From Paulownia fortunei (lineage: Eukaryota; Streptophyta; Magnoliopsida; Lamiales; Paulowniaceae), in assembly GCA_019321725.1 (NCBI GenBank), contig CM033118.1, forward strand, positions 12,116,071 through 12,180,070: 64,000 nt of DNA, given 5' to 3'. Both the position numbers and the translations under genes were made by a program. The notes under the pieces were generated by a model. The model saw nothing but the letters and a program-made list of their open reading frames with translations, did not search any database and was not told the DNA's origin. Positions 61,977 through 64,000 of this stretch are shown here, piece after piece (position 1 is the stretch's first letter; each line of letters opens with the position of its first letter).

Positions 61977-63185
61977 GATGGCGATAATGGAATATGCTTT
62001 TATGGCTTTGGCTTTAAATTTGTTCTAAATCAAGGGCTCCTTGATATGGGAAATCGAATAGCCCGATAGACTTCTGCATACTATGCATGCTCGTATGAGA
62101 AGGATGTTTCGCTTCAAGGACATAGACATAGTGACACCAGTTCATACATATGGGTGCTTGTTAGATAATAAGTACACTAAATAGGCCTGCTGGAAATTCT
62201 TAGTTGGAGACTTTATCTGTGAAATTAAGAATTTTCATGTTACGATAGTGTAAGATTAGTCCTTGGACTAAAGGCACCATGAAGCCTTGTACATGTCATG
62301 TTCCTTTTTGATATATATTCTAATTATCTGATAATCACAAAGGGGATACGTTGGATATTGCATTGACATATATGGAGGTTAATGAGTGGCTAACAAAGGA
62401 TCTATCACTTATCTGGCAAAACAAGTGTATCTCGTATGTTTTCATAGTTCATTACTCATAAGTTTTTGGCCAAGACAAGATAGGTGTTAGACGGGTTTTC
62501 TAACAATTTATCATGAGTCAGGGCAGCTTGAAATAGAATCATAGATATTTAGTTAATTAAGGTTTTAACTTATAATCCATGCCCTAAACTCATTCCAGAG
62601 ATTAGTTAACAGAAGGACTTTATGTGTATAGTACGTATAATTAAAATAGGTTAATTCACTAATTCACCTAAGACTAGGTAGTCATGATACACTTGTTAGG
62701 TATTTCCCATAACTTGTGAGGTTCTTGAAAGTGAGGATTTTATTTCTAACAAATTAATTAATTAGAATAATTATTATTCATAAGTTGTAAATGTTGGAAG
62801 CCCACTGCTATCTTAATTGTAAACCTAAAAGGTCACACACAATTTGTGATGGAAGATTTCTAACTTAGGATTAGATCCCAAGTGTTGGATCTAATTAATT
62901 AATGGAGATTAATAAATTGAGGCTTAAATTAATTTACTGAGTTGAATTAATTATTTAATTAAATAATTAAATTATTTAGTTGGACTTCTTAAGATTATGA
63001 AACCTAAACTTGAGTGAAATAATTATTTAATTGGATTAATTAATTGTGTAGACCCTAAATTAATGTAATTATTAAATTAATTTACTCAATTAAATAATTG
63101 AATTATTTAATTAGGCCTAATTTGATTAGGTGGGCTAGATAAAATTAAATAATTAAATTTAGGCTTAAATATTTAATTAGATTGA
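61977..63185. repeat. AT-rich region, probably LTR/leader-derived copia sequence
   Basis: No coding domain. From about 62900 to 63180 it is almost pure A/T, built of TTAATTA/AATTATTTAA motifs, including a perfect 24-bp palindrome (62947-62970). The 62040-62650 part resembles non-coding copia LTR sequence in general layout only. It leads directly into the integrase remnant, so gag and protease must have been deleted. Confidence 0.4.
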
Positions 63186-64000
63186 TTGTGGGACAAGTTG
63201 AGAGAGCTAAAAACCTAATGGATTTGATCCATTCAAATGTATGTGGGTCATTAAGTGTTAGTGCTCGTGGGAACTATCACTACTTCATAGCCTTTTCATA
63301 TAATTATTCAAGGTATGGTTATGTGTACTTTTTCAAGTACAAATCTGAAGCCTTTAAAAAGTTCAAAGAATTCAGATGCGAAGTGCAGAAATAGATTAGG
63401 CTGAGTATCAAAGCTCTTTGATCAGATCGAAAAGGTGAATACTTGAGCATAGAGTTTTTTGATTATCTAAAAGAGAAAGAGATTCTCTCCCAATGGATCC
63501 CTTATGCTACTCCTCAACTCAACGGGATTGTGAAGCATAGGAATTGGACCTTGTTAGACATGATTCGATCAATGGTGAATCTCATTGGACTTTCTTTTTT
63601 ATTCTAGGGCTGCTCTAGAAACGACATCATATCTATTAAATATAGTACCATCAAAGTCGATGCCCAAAATACCATGTGAGATAGTGTGGAGACTACCCTC
63701 TTATAATTACCTTAGGGTATGGGGGTGTGTTGCTTACGTGAAGCAACAAGTATGATATAAATTAGATATGAGATCTAGTTTATGTAAGTTCGTGGGGTAT
63801 CTAAAGGAATCCATTAGATACTATTTCTTTAACTCCTCAAAATAAAGGGTGTTTGCTTCAAGGAATGCCACTTTCTTAGAGGAGAAGTTTCTATTGGATA
63901 GAAATGGAAAAGTCATGGACTTGAAGAAATTCAAGAACTACAAAACCTCCCAATAGACACAGTAATGGACTAACCAGCTGAGACTAGGCCTTCAAACACA
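63186..64000 (+). pseudogene. Ty1-copia integrase fragment running off the window
   Basis: A second, different copia pol remnant. Recognised: ERAKNLMDLIHSNVCGS (63200-63250), NYSRYGYVYFF (63303-63340), then past a stop at 63392-63394 SDRKGEYLS (about 63425-63450), YATPQLNGIVKHRNWTLLDM (63502-63561), and later blocks equal to the usual integrase C-terminal region (YPKG-like, VFVSRNATFLE-like near 63845-63885) with more frame breaks. The order corresponds to the D,D-35-E core and its following segment; the change of NGV-ER to NGIVKH removes the glutamate region. Continues beyond 64000. Confidence 0.85.

Overview
The window is nuclear DNA of a flowering plant, most likely a eudicot. It is AT-rich, its genes are split by many GT-AG introns, and dead or dying transposable elements (LTR retrotransposons, hAT elements, MITEs, a LINE scrap) fill most of the rest. 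The species cannot be named from the sequence. Nothing bacterial, organellar or CRISPR-like was seen.

Two cellular genes fill the middle, tail to tail. On the + strand (14645-31481, 13 coding exons) lies a plant SppA-type signal peptide peptidase (protease IV, family S49), a thylakoid serine/lysine-dyad protease. On the - strand (33066-46635, 11 coding exons, plus a probable 5'-UTR exon near 50.0 kb) lies a TTM1/TTM2-type protein: P-loop uridine-kinase-like domain, CYTH (triphosphate tunnel metalloenzyme) domain, coiled coil and C-terminal membrane anchor. From memory, the Arabidopsis counterparts carry consecutive locus numbers (At1g73990 and At1g73980), so this looks like an old conserved gene pair. 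All exon junctions keep frame except inside SppA exon 1, where one base appears to be missing in a G-rich tract.

Left flank (1-14.6 kb): a decayed Ty3-gypsy element (primer-binding-site-like motif, gag, zinc knuckle, protease, a 5-unit tandem repeat); one end of an hAT element; a Ty1-copia element with both LTRs whose RNase H region is interrupted by a non-autonomous hAT with a near-perfect 8-bp target duplication; then AT-rich DNA with MITE-like pieces and a processed pseudogene of ribosomal stalk protein P1.

Inside the two genes the introns are inflated by insertions: two solo LTRs with perfect 5-bp target duplications, a Stowaway-like MITE, other MITE-like elements, a LINE reverse-transcriptase scrap, short tandem repeats and a strong G-quadruplex motif.

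Right flank (50.7-64 kb): a Russian-doll nest. A Ty1-copia element is split by an autonomous-type hAT (52182-59349, 8-bp target duplication matching at 6 of 8), which is itself split by a 2.7-kb solo LTR (perfect 5-bp duplication). The copia pol is cut again by a second, truncated LTR of the same family. The right edge holds another copia integrase fragment running off the window. No wholly new system was found; the best points are the nested insertions dated by target duplications, the hAT family with copies at both ends, and the frame break in SppA.
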